Positions 8,609 through 16,999 of a stretch of DNA of 64,000 nt are shown in pieces. Origin of the DNA: JAEMQF01 sp963850525 (GTDB taxonomy: Bacteria; Pseudomonadota; Gammaproteobacteria; Burkholderiales; Burkholderiaceae_C); contig CAWKLQ010000001.1 in the NCBI GenBank assembly GCA_963850525.1, positions 744,001-808,000 on the forward strand, in the 5' to 3' direction. How positions within the stretch are numbered: the first letter of the stretch is position 1; every line of letters begins with the position of its first letter. The position numbers and the translations under genes were made by a program. A model generated the notes under the pieces. The model did not search any database. It was given only the letters and a program-made list of their open reading frames with translations, and was not told the origin of the DNA.

Positions 8609-9076
8609 ATGGCAGACAGCAACAACGTCAACGACAAACTCAAGGCGCTCGGTATCGTCCTGCCGCCTCTGAGCACACCCGCAGCGGCGTACGTGCCCTT
8701 CGTCCGCACCGGCAACCTGGTCTTCATCTCCGGGCACATCGCACGGCGCGACGGCAAGCCCTGGGTCGGCCAACTCGGGCTCAACGTCGACACCGCCACC
8801 GGCAAACTCGCCGCACGCGCGATCGCGATCGATTTGCTCGGCACCCTGCAAGCCGCGGTGGGCGACTTGAACAAGGTAGAGCGCATCGTCAAGGTGATGA
8901 GCCTCGTGAACAGCACGCCCACGTTCACCGAACAGCACCTGGTGACGAACGGCTGCTCGGAGTTGCTCGTCGAGGTCTTGGGCGCAAAAGGCACGCACGC
9001 GCGAAGTGCTTTCGGCGTTGCGCAGATTCCGCTGGGAGCGTGTGTCGAAATCGAATTGATCGCGCAAGTCGCGTGA
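8609..9076 (+). CDS. RidA/YjgF/YER057c family protein
   Basis: Cytosolic trimeric enzyme family of 155 residues, the longer RidA subtype that begins NDKLKALGIVLPP and has the substrate-loop motif FVRTGNLVFISGH. Members hydrolyse reactive enamine/imine intermediates released by PLP enzymes. This subtype has Cys at CSELLVEV and an acidic end ACVEIELIAQV, but the arginine that marks deaminating RidA proteins (in the R-X-A-V/F segment) lies in ARSAFGVAQIP, consistent with activity. The start ATG at 8609 was chosen because upstream codons overlap the comEC promoter and are not family-like. Its stop overlaps the GTG of dsbB (GTGA), so the two are cotranscribed. Confidence 0.88.
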   Translation: MADSNNVNDKLKALGIVLPPLSTPAAAYVPFVRTGNLVFISGHIARRDGKPWVGQLGLNVDTATGKLAARAIAIDLLGTLQAAVGDLNKVERIVKVMSLVNSTPTFTEQHLVTNGCSELLVEVLGAKGTHARSAFGVAQIPLGACVEIELIAQVA

Positions 9077-9579
9077 GCGGATTCGCGTCGTTGCGTGGCG
9101 TCGGCGTGACGCAACGCTTTGCGGCCATGGCGCTCGCCTGCGCCCTCGCGCTCGGTCTGGCGCTCGCAGCTCAATACGTCTTCGAGATGCGGCCCTGCCC
9201 GTGGTGCATCTTGCAGCGCCTGATCTTCATCGTCATCGGCTTCGTGTGCCTGCTCGGCGCTTTCGTCGGCGCGCGACCGGCGCGCTTTGCCTTTGCCGGC
9301 GTGACGGTCATCCTCGCCGTGCTCGGCGCCGCAGCCGCACTGTGGCAACACAACGTCGCCGCCAAATCGAGCTCATGCAACCTGACGCTGGCCGACAAGA
9401 TCTTGAATGCCCTGGGCGTCGAGGCATTGCTGCCCACGCTGTTTCAGGTGACGGCGAATTGCGCGGACTCCGCGGTTCGCGTGCTCGGCATCGCGTTCGA
9501 ACACTGGAGCCTCACGCTGTATTTGCTGCTCGCGTTCGGCGCGGCGAGTGCCTTCCTGAAACTTCGCGCCGCTGCCTGA
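9073..9579 (+). CDS. dsbB: Disulfide bond formation protein DsbB
   Basis: Inner-membrane quinone reductase that reoxidises the periplasmic thiol oxidase DsbA. About 168 residues with four hydrophobic helices. The N-proximal redox pair is CPWC in RPCPWCILQR, and the second periplasmic pair is the Cys of SSSCNL together with that of TANCAD. This is the standard DsbB arrangement with an aromatic residue inside the CxxC. The start was taken as the GTG at 9073 overlapping the RidA stop, since the longer reading begins inside the RidA gene. It is convergent with the amidohydrolase gene, 12 bp away. Confidence 0.93.
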   Translation: MSGFASLRGVGVTQRFAAMALACALALGLALAAQYVFEMRPCPWCILQRLIFIVIGFVCLLGAFVGARPARFAFAGVTVILAVLGAAAALWQHNVAAKSSSCNLTLADKILNALGVEALLPTLFQVTANCADSAVRVLGIAFEHWSLTLYLLLAFGAASAFLKLRAAA

Positions 9580-9591
9580 GCGGCGTTCACC

Positions 9592-11274
9592 TCAAGCCGA
9601 GAACTCGGTCAGCAGGGTGCCGGCCAACGGCGCGTTGGGAACCAATCCGCCGCCGTCGGCCACTTGCTGGCCGTTGACCCACACGCCGTGCACGCCCAGC
9701 GCATCCGTCGTCAGGCGTGGCGCGCCGCCCGGCAGGTCGAAGACGCGCTTTTTCGGGCCACGGTCCACGCGCGTCGGGTCGAACAGCAGCAGGTCGGCGG
9801 CGTTGCCCTCGCGCAGCAAGCCTCTGCCCGGCATGCCGAACACCGACGCCGGATGCGACGTGATGCGGCGCACCGCTTCTCCCATGGTCATCGTGCCGCG
9901 CTCGCGTGCCCAGTGACCCATCAGGTGCAGGCCGAAACCCGCGTCGTTGAAGAAGGTCAGGTGCGCGCCGGCATCGCTCAACGAGACGATGGAGTGCGGG
10001 TGCGTCAGCATGCGCCCCACCGCGTCTTCGTCACTGTTGAGCAGTTGCGCGGTGAAGACGGTGCGCAAGTCTTCGGCCAGCGCCAGGTCGAGCATCGCGT
10101 CGAGCGGGTCGCGGCCCTGTTCGCGCGCGATGTCGGCAATCGTGCGCTGCTCGAGATGCGCGTGTTCGGGCAAGGCGGTTTCGACGACGTGAACCTTCTG
10201 CCACTCGCTGTTGAAGAGGCGAAACGTCGCTGGCGCAGCCAGCTCGGCGCGCACCGCGTCGCGAAACTCGCGCCGTGAAAGTACCGCAGCGAGTTCGGCC
10301 CCGCTGCGGCCGAGCGCCGGCCGCCATGCCGCGAGGCCTTCCACCGGGTACGGCGAGGCGAGCGTGAAATCCATCGTCAGCGGGCAGCACGACACCTGGC
10401 CGAGCATGCGGTTGCCACGCGAATTCGCCGCACTGATGGCGGCCAGGTCGTCGAACACCGCACCGCCATTGCTGCTGTTGTGCAGGAGCGCCGCGACCAT
10501 CACGGTGCGCCGGCTGTTCGCGGCGAGCGATTCGAGAAACGGCAGGCGCGTCTCGCCGCTCTTGGTGAGCATGTAGACACCGCGCCCGCCCTCGGCCATG
10601 GCCTGCACCAACGCCGCCATCTCGGTTTCATCTGCCAAGCGCGACGGCATCGGCAGGCCGCCCTCGCCGTTGTGCGCCGGGCTCGTGCTCGTGGAAAAAC
10701 CGACTGCGCCATGGTTCATCGCTTCGCGCACCAGCTCGCACATCTGCGCCACTTCGTCAGGCGTGGCGGCGCGCCGTGTCGCCTGCTCGCCCATCACCCA
10801 GGTGCGCACCGACGAATGGCCGACGTAAGCCGCGACGTTGACCACGCTGCCGCGCCGGCGCAACTGCGCCATGTACTGCGGGAAAGTCTCGAATCCCCAG
10901 TCGATGCCTTGGCGCAATACGTCGAGCGACATACCCTCGACCTGGGTCAGGTTGCGCATCGTGCGCTCGCGGTCTTGGGGTCGGCACGGTGCGATCGTGA
11001 AACCGCAGTTGCCGATCACCGCCGTCGTAACGCCCAGCGACGGCGAGGGCCGGACGCAGGGGTCCCAGGTGATTTGCGCGTCGAAGTGGGTGTGGCTGTC
11101 GATGATGCCGGGCATCAGCGCCAGGCCGTTCGCATCTATCGTGCGCTGCGCGGCCTCAAGGCAGCGCGGGCCGAGGTAGGCGATGCGCCCGCCCGCGACG
11201 CCGACGTCGCCGAGCCACGCCTCACCCCCGGCGCCGTCAAAAAGCTGCGCCCCGCGGATCAGAAGGTCGAGCAC
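9592..11274 (-). CDS. D-aminoacylase-like amidohydrolase family protein
   Basis: A 560-residue zinc-dependent hydrolase of the amidohydrolase-3/N-acyl-D-amino-acid deacylase group. Visible features are the N-terminal IRGAQLFDGAGG strand, the metal motif DSHTHFDAQI (HxH), the VIGNCGFTIAPCRP segment with the bridging Cys typical of D-aminoacylases, and the late SDAGAHLTFFND metal Asp. The C-terminal GNAADLLLFDPTRV beta-sandwich is also present. No signal peptide, so cytosolic. It is the last gene of a minus-strand operon with the SAF-domain dehydrogenase (14 bp gap), the PhyH dioxygenase and the GntR regulator. The context suggests release of an amine or amino acid from an N-acyl or carbamoyl-type intermediate. 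Family assignment is firm; the substrate is unknown. Confidence 0.85.
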   Translation of the reverse strand: MLDLLIRGAQLFDGAGGEAWLGDVGVAGGRIAYLGPRCLEAAQRTIDANGLALMPGIIDSHTHFDAQITWDPCVRPSPSLGVTTAVIGNCGFTIAPCRPQDRERTMRNLTQVEGMSLDVLRQGIDWGFETFPQYMAQLRRRGSVVNVAAYVGHSSVRTWVMGEQATRRAATPDEVAQMCELVREAMNHGAVGFSTSTSPAHNGEGGLPMPSRLADETEMAALVQAMAEGGRGVYMLTKSGETRLPFLESLAANSRRTVMVAALLHNSSNGGAVFDDLAAISAANSRGNRMLGQVSCCPLTMDFTLASPYPVEGLAAWRPALGRSGAELAAVLSRREFRDAVRAELAAPATFRLFNSEWQKVHVVETALPEHAHLEQRTIADIAREQGRDPLDAMLDLALAEDLRTVFTAQLLNSDEDAVGRMLTHPHSIVSLSDAGAHLTFFNDAGFGLHLMGHWARERGTMTMGEAVRRITSHPASVFGMPGRGLLREGNAADLLLFDPTRVDRGPKKRVFDLPGGAPRLTTDALGVHGVWVNGQQVADGGGLVPNAPLAGTLLTEFSA

Positions 11275-11287
11275 TGCGGCTCCAAGA

Positions 11288-12646
11288 CTAAGCGGCCTTC
11301 GAGATCGGCAGCGCGAACATCGCCTCCATCTCGCGGCGCAGTTGATAGGCTTTGGTCGTCGTGTCGATCGCCACGTCAGCCCACGTCAGGCTTTGCCCCT
11401 GGCGCACGGGGCGCAGCAGCTTGATGCCGTGCGCGAGGCCGAGCGGCAGACCGCCGATTTGCGCCGACGTCTGCGCCGGCAGCAACTTGCCCCACACCGT
11501 GTAGCCGCCCTCGCCGTCCAGCACTTCGCCGACGCGCAAGTCGCGCTTGGCGGTGGCCACGACATCGGCATTCCAGCAATTCGCGACACCCGTCGCTTCG
11601 CCGCGCAGCGCGACGCTCGCCACCGACATGCCCACTTCCAGGCCGATCAAGTGCCAGCGTTTGTAGAGAGTGAAGTAGCGCCCGCTCGGGTCCGTGTGCG
11701 CGTTGTATTCCTCGAAGCAATTCCGGATGTATTCGGTTTCGCCTTCCACCGTCACCCACACGCCCATGCGGATGTCGTAAGGGATCTTGCGCCCGTTCGC
11801 CTCGAGCGACGAGATCACCTCGACCATGCCTTTGCGTTCGAGCACTCCCCCTTCGCTGATGGGCCGTGTGACGAAGGGAATGTCTTCCACGCTCGCCGGC
11901 GGGTAGAGCAGGCCGTTGCTCGGCACAGTGAGTCCCGTCGCGTTGGCGACTGCGGTCGACTCGATCGCAGGCTTGGACCCATCGAGAAAGCTGTTGAACA
12001 TTTTCGGGTTCAGACCGCCGCGCAGCGCTTGTTCGGGAGTGAGACCATAGTTCTCCCACACCGTGTCGGGCGTCGACTGACTGAAATGCGGCAGCCACTT
12101 GTGGCCGCGCCCCGCAGCGACGACCGGGAAGCCGCACGTGCGCGCCCAGTCGACAAGGTCGCAAATGAGCGCCGGCTGGTCGCCGAAGGCGAGCGAATAC
12201 AGCACACCCGCTTTCGCGGCGCGCTGCGCGAGCAAGGGCCCGCAAAACGCATCCGCTTCGACAGTCACGTTGACGACGTGTTTACCGTTCGCAAAGGCTT
12301 GCAGGCAATGGTCGACCGCGGCGATGGGGTGGCCTGTGCATTCGACGATCACGTCGATCGCCGGGTGCGCGACCAGCGCCTGCCAGTCTTCACCGATATG
12401 CGTCGTGCCGTCTTTCACTGCGGCGTCGAGCGAGGCGGCAGCGATCTGCTGCTCCGGCCAGCCCACTCGTGCCAGGTTCGTGCGCGCTGCGCTGGGCGAC
12501 AAGTCGGCAATGCCTACCAGATGCACACCGGGCGTGCGCGGGATTTGCGCGAGGTACATCGAGCCGAATTTGCCGGCGCCGATCAGGCCGATGCGAACCG
12601 GCTTGCCTTGCGCCGCGCGCGTCTGAAGTTGACGATGCAGGCTCAT
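11288..12646 (-). CDS. SAF-domain NAD(P)-dependent dehydrogenase (homoserine dehydrogenase-like)
   Basis: 452 residues. The N-terminal Rossmann fold (RIGLIGAGKFGSMYLAQI) is followed by a Gfo/Idh-like segment (AIDVIVECTGHPIAA, GKHVVNVTVEADAFCGP). A long middle domain resembles that of homoserine dehydrogenase-related proteins, and the C-terminal SAF-like region holds KRDLRVGEVLDGEGGYTVWGKL. Proteins with this layout sit in many proteobacterial catabolic loci but have no established reaction. The start ATG at 12644-12646 falls 2 bp beyond the stop of the PhyH gene, so the operon is tight. A long open frame reaching further upstream is antisense/overlap noise within the PhyH gene. The reaction is probably oxidation of an alcohol or aldehyde intermediate made by the dioxygenase (inference). 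Confidence 0.82.
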   Translation of the reverse strand: MSLHRQLQTRAAQGKPVRIGLIGAGKFGSMYLAQIPRTPGVHLVGIADLSPSAARTNLARVGWPEQQIAAASLDAAVKDGTTHIGEDWQALVAHPAIDVIVECTGHPIAAVDHCLQAFANGKHVVNVTVEADAFCGPLLAQRAAKAGVLYSLAFGDQPALICDLVDWARTCGFPVVAAGRGHKWLPHFSQSTPDTVWENYGLTPEQALRGGLNPKMFNSFLDGSKPAIESTAVANATGLTVPSNGLLYPPASVEDIPFVTRPISEGGVLERKGMVEVISSLEANGRKIPYDIRMGVWVTVEGETEYIRNCFEEYNAHTDPSGRYFTLYKRWHLIGLEVGMSVASVALRGEATGVANCWNADVVATAKRDLRVGEVLDGEGGYTVWGKLLPAQTSAQIGGLPLGLAHGIKLLRPVRQGQSLTWADVAIDTTTKAYQLRREMEAMFALPISKAA

Positions 12647-12648
12647 GG

Positions 12649-13551
12649 TCAGGCAGCCTCGGCAATTTCTTCGAGCGACGTCTGCAAGGCGCTGGCCGGC
12701 ATGCCGTTCTTCCACGGCAAATCCACCGGGTAGGGCTTGGTCAGGCAATCGTCGGGCAAACAAGCGATGGGCGTGAAGTCGCGATGCGCAATGTATTCGG
12801 GCCGCTTGAAGCGCCGCACGTGGTTGCTGACCGCGCACAGACTCAGGTACACGGCAACCCGGTTGAACGGCGACAGGTTGCTCGTCGAGGCGTGAACCAG
12901 GCAACTGTGAAACAGGATCATCGACCCCGCCGGCCCCTTGGGCGCGACGATTCCGGCGCCGACATTGCGGCCGTCCGCGTCGAACCGGCCCTTGCCGCCG
13001 CCGCGCTCCACCAATTGACGAATCAGGTCGTTGTCGATCGTCCACAACGGGTAGCTCGTCGTCGTCAGGTCGTGTTTGGCGTCGATCACGCCGCGCTTGT
13101 GGCTGCCGGGAATGAACATCAACGGGCCGTTGAACTCGTTCACGTCGTCGAGAAAGATGGCGATGTTCATCGCACGTTCGGTGGGCATCAGGTCATCGTT
13201 TTTCCACGTGCCGTAGTCCTGGTGCCACTGCCAGACGTCGCCCTCGAACGCCATCTTGCCGTTGATCTTGAATTGATGCATGTAGAGCTTCTCGTCGAAG
13301 AGCTGCTGCACCGGCTCAATCATGCGTGGGTGCCGCGCCAGCCGCGCAAACGGTTCGCTGTAGAGGTGCGCGGCGAAATTGGTTCGCACCGCTTGCGAGC
13401 CCTTCTCGCGAACGTTGTACGCCTCCTGGCGCGCGTACAGATCGGGCACCGCGGGCCTCAGCGTGTCGATCTCCGGCTGGCTGAACAGCCCGGGAAAGAA
13501 GAGATATCCGTCGCGCTCGAACTGCTCGATCTGGGCCTTGCTCAATTTCAT
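12649..13551 (-). CDS. Phytanoyl-CoA dioxygenase (PhyH) family protein, EctD-like
   Basis: A 300-residue Fe(II)/2-oxoglutarate-dependent oxygenase. The metal triad is visible as H110-x-D112 (WQWHQDYGTW) and a distal His at about 220 in LVHASTSN, with the 2OG-binding Arg at about 231. The stretch from the WH-x-D motif through GPLMFIPGSHK closely follows ectoine hydroxylase (EctD) spacing. No ectABC genes are nearby, so ectoine is not a supported substrate. The start ATG overlaps the GntR stop (ATGA), making it the first enzyme of the regulated operon. The likely role is to open a pathway by hydroxylating a small, possibly guanidino or N-acyl, amine (inference from the facing ureohydrolase and downstream amidohydrolase). 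Confidence 0.88.
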   Translation of the reverse strand: MKLSKAQIEQFERDGYLFFPGLFSQPEIDTLRPAVPDLYARQEAYNVREKGSQAVRTNFAAHLYSEPFARLARHPRMIEPVQQLFDEKLYMHQFKINGKMAFEGDVWQWHQDYGTWKNDDLMPTERAMNIAIFLDDVNEFNGPLMFIPGSHKRGVIDAKHDLTTTSYPLWTIDNDLIRQLVERGGGKGRFDADGRNVGAGIVAPKGPAGSMILFHSCLVHASTSNLSPFNRVAVYLSLCAVSNHVRRFKRPEYIAHRDFTPIACLPDDCLTKPYPVDLPWKNGMPASALQTSLEEIAEAA

Positions 13552-14231
13552 CGTGGGTCTCCGACAGTGGATTGCAGAACTTGGGTCAAACGCGCCGCCA
13601 AATTGTCGCTGGCGGCGCGGCTGTGTTGATCGATAAGGCGCGACGCGCGATCCGCGTCGCCCGCGGCAATCGCGTTGGCAATCGCCTCGTGTTCGTCCCA
13701 CACCGGCGAGCGCTGGCGAGAGGACTGCAGCACCTCGCCCATGACGCGGCGCAAGTGATGCCAATGCACCTGGGCACTGAGTTCGATGAGCGGGTTCCCC
13801 GACGCGGCATAGATCGCCCGGTGGAAGGCCACGTCGGCGTCGATCATCGCCTGGATGTTGCGCCCGCGCGCGCATTTGCGGCCGGCCTCGAGCAGCGCCG
13901 GGTCGATCTTCCAGCGCTGCTGCGCCGCCAGGCGGGCCGCGAGCGCGTCGAGCGCGCCGCGCACTTGGTAGACGTTGCGCATCCAGGCGACGTCGAGCGG
14001 CGCGACCATCAGGCCGCGGCCGGGCGCGTCGAGCACGAAGCCGTCTTTTTTCAGCAGGCGCAAGGCCTGCAGAACCGGCTGGCGCGAGACGGCGAGTTGC
14101 TCGGCAATCTCTTCCTGGCGCAGCCGTGAGCCGGGGGGCAGCGAAGCGTCGCTGATCGCATCCAACAGGGCGCGGTGCACGCGCTCCACCAGATCGGGCG
14201 CGCTCTGCAGCTTGACGAGGTGGGCCGGCAT
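13548..14231 (-). CDS. GntR/FCD (FadR-type) transcriptional regulator
   Basis: 227 residues. An N-terminal winged helix (DLVERVHRALLDAISD, then EEIAEQLAVSRQPVLQALRLLKKDG) is followed by an all-helical FCD effector domain with metal-ligand motifs DADVAFHRAIYAASGN and WDEHEAIANAIAAGD. It opens the PhyH/SAF/amidohydrolase operon with a 4-bp overlap, so it is almost surely the local regulator. A perfect 12-bp palindrome lies 15 bp upstream of its start codon. The effector is unknown but probably an acid from the encoded pathway. Confidence 0.92.
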   Translation of the reverse strand: MPAHLVKLQSAPDLVERVHRALLDAISDASLPPGSRLRQEEIAEQLAVSRQPVLQALRLLKKDGFVLDAPGRGLMVAPLDVAWMRNVYQVRGALDALAARLAAQQRWKIDPALLEAGRKCARGRNIQAMIDADVAFHRAIYAASGNPLIELSAQVHWHHLRRVMGEVLQSSRQRSPVWDEHEAIANAIAAGDADRASRLIDQHSRAASDNLAARLTQVLQSTVGDPR

Positions 14232-14246
14232 GGCGGCGAAGTGTAC

Positions 14247-14258
14247 TCTGTATACAGA
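14247..14258. promoter_or_regulatory. Palindromic operator candidate for the GntR regulator
   Basis: TCTGTATACAGA is a perfect 12-bp palindrome in the style of FCD-GntR operators (GT-N2/3-AC core), positioned immediately upstream of the GntR gene. The last five bases (ACAGA) are also the first five of the 17-bp duplication flanking the adjacent insertion element, so the insertion occurred at the operator edge and duplicated half of it. Confidence 0.6.
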
Positions 14259-14270
14259 AGACAGGCCGAG
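14254..14270. repeat. Target-site duplication, left copy
   Basis: ACAGAAGACAGGCCGAG, 17 bp, occurs here and again at 15771-15787, exactly bracketing the transposase region. The length fits the 15-18 bp duplications described for one subgroup of the IS1202 family. Confidence 0.8.
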
Positions 14271-15770
14271 ATGTCAACCCAAAGTAGAAATGTCCCCTGT
14301 TTGACCAAGATAGAAATGTCCCCTTCGTGAGACGGGTGCGAAGGATGGTCAACCAGGCGCGGGGGCCGGCCGCGCAGGGCGTAGCCCGGAGCGGCGGGCC
14401 CCCGCGCGCGGCACGATGGGAGGGGTGTCGGGACGGAAGATGCCGCGTTTGCGCTGCTCGTCCTGGAAGGCCAATTCGGCCCTGAGGCGCAGCAGTTTGG
14501 AGTGCTGCGCATCGCGTGCGTCTTGGGATCCTCTGCTTGGTTGCTCTGCGTGCGCTCATGCACGGCATAGCTTCGGAAGGTCAGCGCTTGGCCCCGATAG
14601 CTCAAGTGCAGCGTCCCATCCCCATGCTGTGCGATGTCCACCATCGCGCGCGCCTTGGGCGCATGCGGCTGCTTGGGGCACAACTGCACGATGCTGCCCT
14701 CGAACTTGCACGCGCCCTGGGCGCTGAGCTGGCGCTGGTGGTGCAGCGAGCAGATATCGGCCAGCGCCTGCGCGCTGCCAGCCCAAGGCCGGTGCATGTC
14801 CTGCGCCTGTTGGGGGTTGACTGCAAAGCGCCGGTTGTGCTCGCGCAGATATTCGTCCAGCCAGGGATTGGCTTGCGCGATGTTGTCGATGCCCTGCAAC
14901 CGCATAGCCTTGCACATGCGGTCCTGCAGCGTTTGGAACAGCCGCTCCACGCGCCCCTTGGCCTGCGGGCTGCGCGCGCAGATGGGCTCGATTTGCAGCT
15001 GCAGCAGCGCGCGCTCGAATTGCGTGGGCTTGGCGTCCTCCGGATCCGCCTTGGTGAAGATGCCGTGGCGGTCGCTGTACAGGGCCAACGGCGCGCCAAC
15101 TCGCTGCACCAGCGCATGCAGCACAGCCAGATAGCCTTGGGTGGTCTCCTGTTCGAAAAACCTCGCACCCAGCACCCGGCCCGTGGCGTCATCGATGAAC
15201 GCGATCAGGCAACACTTGGTCGATCGCCCCTCGAACCAGTCGTGATGGCTGCCATCGATCTGCACCAGCTCGCCCTGGCACTCGCGCCGCGCGCGTGGGC
15301 TGTGCACCCGCTGCGCCCGGCGCCGCTTGGCCTGCCACAGCCCGGCCTGCATCATCCAGCCGCGCAAGGTCTCCACGCTCCACTCAAAGCCGTGCTCGCG
15401 CTGCAGGTACTCGTGCGCCAACTGCGGGCCAAAGTCAGCGTATTGGCTGCGCACGAGCTGCATATAGTGCTCGCGCCGCTCAGCACAAATCCGCCGATGG
15501 CTCGCCTGGCCTCGCCTGCGTGAAACCAGCCCCTGCCTGCCCTGCTCGCGAACGCGCCGGCACAGATGCTTGACCTGACGCACCGACAACCCGAGCAGCT
15601 TGGCCGCATGGGCCTGCTTCAGACCCCCGTCCTTCACCCGTTTGATCACCTCAAGCCGGTGTACTTCCTTCTGACTCATCAGCTCCAACTCCTGCGCCAC
15701 CTCGTGCCTCCTCGAACAGCCAAGGGGACACTTCTACTTTGTGCGCAGGGGACATTACTGTCTTGGGGCC
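14271..15770 (-). mobile_element. IS1202/ISNCY-like insertion sequence
   Basis: An element of about 1.5 kb with one minus-strand transposase. Both ends carry imperfect inverted repeats built around AAAGTAGAAATGTCCCCT and a second AATGTCCCCT block. The left end (14276-14325) and the reverse complement of the right end (15721-15770) share the same order of the two blocks. It is flanked by a 17-bp direct repeat. It separates the GntR operon from the ureohydrolase gene, which presumably were direct divergent neighbours before insertion. Exact terminal bases are uncertain by a few nucleotides. Confidence 0.85.
14349..15700 (-). pseudogene. ISNCY/IS1202-family transposase, C-terminal frameshift
   Basis: The N-terminal helix-turn-helix (VIKRVKDGGLKQAHAAKLLGLSVRQVKHL) and an rve-like DDE core are visible: Asp in VQIDGSHHDW, Asp in LYSDRHGIF, Glu in KGRVERLFQTLQD. 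Near 14522-14530 the frame is lost. A one-base change there would restore a family-like end (SKLLRLRAELAFQDEQRKRGIF...) stopping at 14349. As written, the reading frame runs out of the element into the GntR gene. Start is 15700 or, more likely, the internal ATG at 15679 (MSQKEVHRLEV). The catalytic residues all lie before the frameshift, so activity may be impaired rather than clearly lost. Confidence 0.85.
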
Positions 15771-15787
15771 ACAGAAGACAGGCCGAG
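15771..15787. repeat. Target-site duplication, right copy
   Basis: Second copy of ACAGAAGACAGGCCGAG. It is followed directly by another AAGACAGGCCGAG (15788-15800), so the target itself held a 13-bp tandem repeat before insertion. Confidence 0.8.
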
Positions 15788-15868
15788 AAGACAGGCCGAG
15801 CAGCCCGACGCCAGCGCGCGCGACCGTAAGATGCGTCGCGCCCCTTCGCGCTCACACCAGGTTGCCCC

Positions 15869-16813
15869 ATGTCTCAGTTCGCTTACCTGTCGAACAACGC
15901 CTTCCTCAAGGCGCCTGCGGCAAGCGCAGCGACCCCCTACGCCGTGGCCGGAATCGCCTGGGACGGCGCCGTCACGAACCGCCCCGGCGCGCGCTTCGGC
16001 CCGCGCGCGATTCGCGACGCGAGCCACATGCTGTGCGACGCAACGCACCCGTTCTTCGACGTATCGCCGCTTGGGCACCTTGGCGACGCGGGCGACCTCG
16101 AACTTCCCAACACCGGCATCGAGGCGATGCGTTCCGCTTTGTTGCCGCTTGCCGAAGCGCTGATCCGGCGCCATCACATGGCCTGGCTCGGCGGCGACCA
16201 TTCGATCACGCTGCCCTTGCTGCGCGCGTATCACAAGGTGCTCGGCCGGCCACTGGCGGTGATCCATTTCGACGCGCATTGCGACACCTGGACTGACCAC
16301 TTCGGCGAGCCGAGCGGCCACGGCACGTGGGTCTACGAAGCCATCGAACAAGGCCTCGTGCTGCCCCACTGCTTCACCCAGATCGGCATCCGCTCCGCGG
16401 GCCAGCGCGAAGCGCGCGACTTCGTGCGCCTGCGTGGCGGCCAGATCTTCACTGCGCGCGACTTGCGCGGGCGGGAAAGCGCAGCGCAACTGGCCGACGT
16501 GCTGTCGGCGATTCGCGAACAACAGGCGGCCTGCGGGAACCCGCCCGTCTACTTGAGCCTGGACGTCGATTGCCTTGACCCGGCCTTCGCGCCCGGAACC
16601 GGCACGCCCGAGCCCGGTGGCTTGAGCACAAACCAGGTGCTCACGATTCTTGAAGAACTCGCCACCCTGCCCTTTGTCGGCATGGATTGTGTGGAAGTCG
16701 CCCCGCCCTATGACCACGCCGAATTGACGAGCAATGCCGCGGCGAACTTCATCTGGACGTATCTGGCCGGCCAGTGCGCACGCAAGCCTGACGGCGCGTC
16801 GGTCCAACGCTGA
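15869..16813 (+). CDS. Agmatinase/ureohydrolase family enzyme
   Basis: 314-residue binuclear metalloenzyme of the arginase superfamily, releasing urea from a guanidino compound. Metal motifs are all present: GGDHSI, FDAHCDT, and SLDVDCLDPAFAPGTGTPEPGGL. The length and sequence pattern fit bacterial agmatinase (SpeB), but guanidinobutyrase, guanidinopropionase and guanidine hydrolase share these motifs. It faces the PhyH/SAF/amidohydrolase operon and precedes a large polyamine-catabolism block that could use its putrescine or GABA product. The insertion element now occupies its upstream region, so its native promoter may be displaced. Only 68 bp of original upstream sequence remain after the right duplication. 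Confidence 0.88.
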   Translation: MSQFAYLSNNAFLKAPAASAATPYAVAGIAWDGAVTNRPGARFGPRAIRDASHMLCDATHPFFDVSPLGHLGDAGDLELPNTGIEAMRSALLPLAEALIRRHHMAWLGGDHSITLPLLRAYHKVLGRPLAVIHFDAHCDTWTDHFGEPSGHGTWVYEAIEQGLVLPHCFTQIGIRSAGQREARDFVRLRGGQIFTARDLRGRESAAQLADVLSAIREQQAACGNPPVYLSLDVDCLDPAFAPGTGTPEPGGLSTNQVLTILEELATLPFVGMDCVEVAPPYDHAELTSNAAANFIWTYLAGQCARKPDGASVQR

Positions 16814-16999
16814 TCCATTGCTCGGTACGCGCAAAGGGCGAAAAAGTCACGGCCGCGGCATCCCCGATTCGCGGGGCCGACGCCTATGGAGCTTGGCCGC
16901 AACCGCTACAGTTTCGACGCCCCGGATCATCGAAGCAGAAGAACCCTACGCAGTTCGTTTGTCTCGACTTCGGCACTCTCCAAACGACGGACGCGCCTG

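Noticed and set aside
11183..12733. 516-codon plus-strand frame opposite the SAF-domain dehydrogenase
   Set aside because: Exact antisense shadow of a gene with strong family motifs; no signature of its own.
12649..13551. Naming the PhyH gene ectD
   Set aside because: Sequence pattern is EctD-like, but no ectoine synthesis genes are present and the operon is catabolic.
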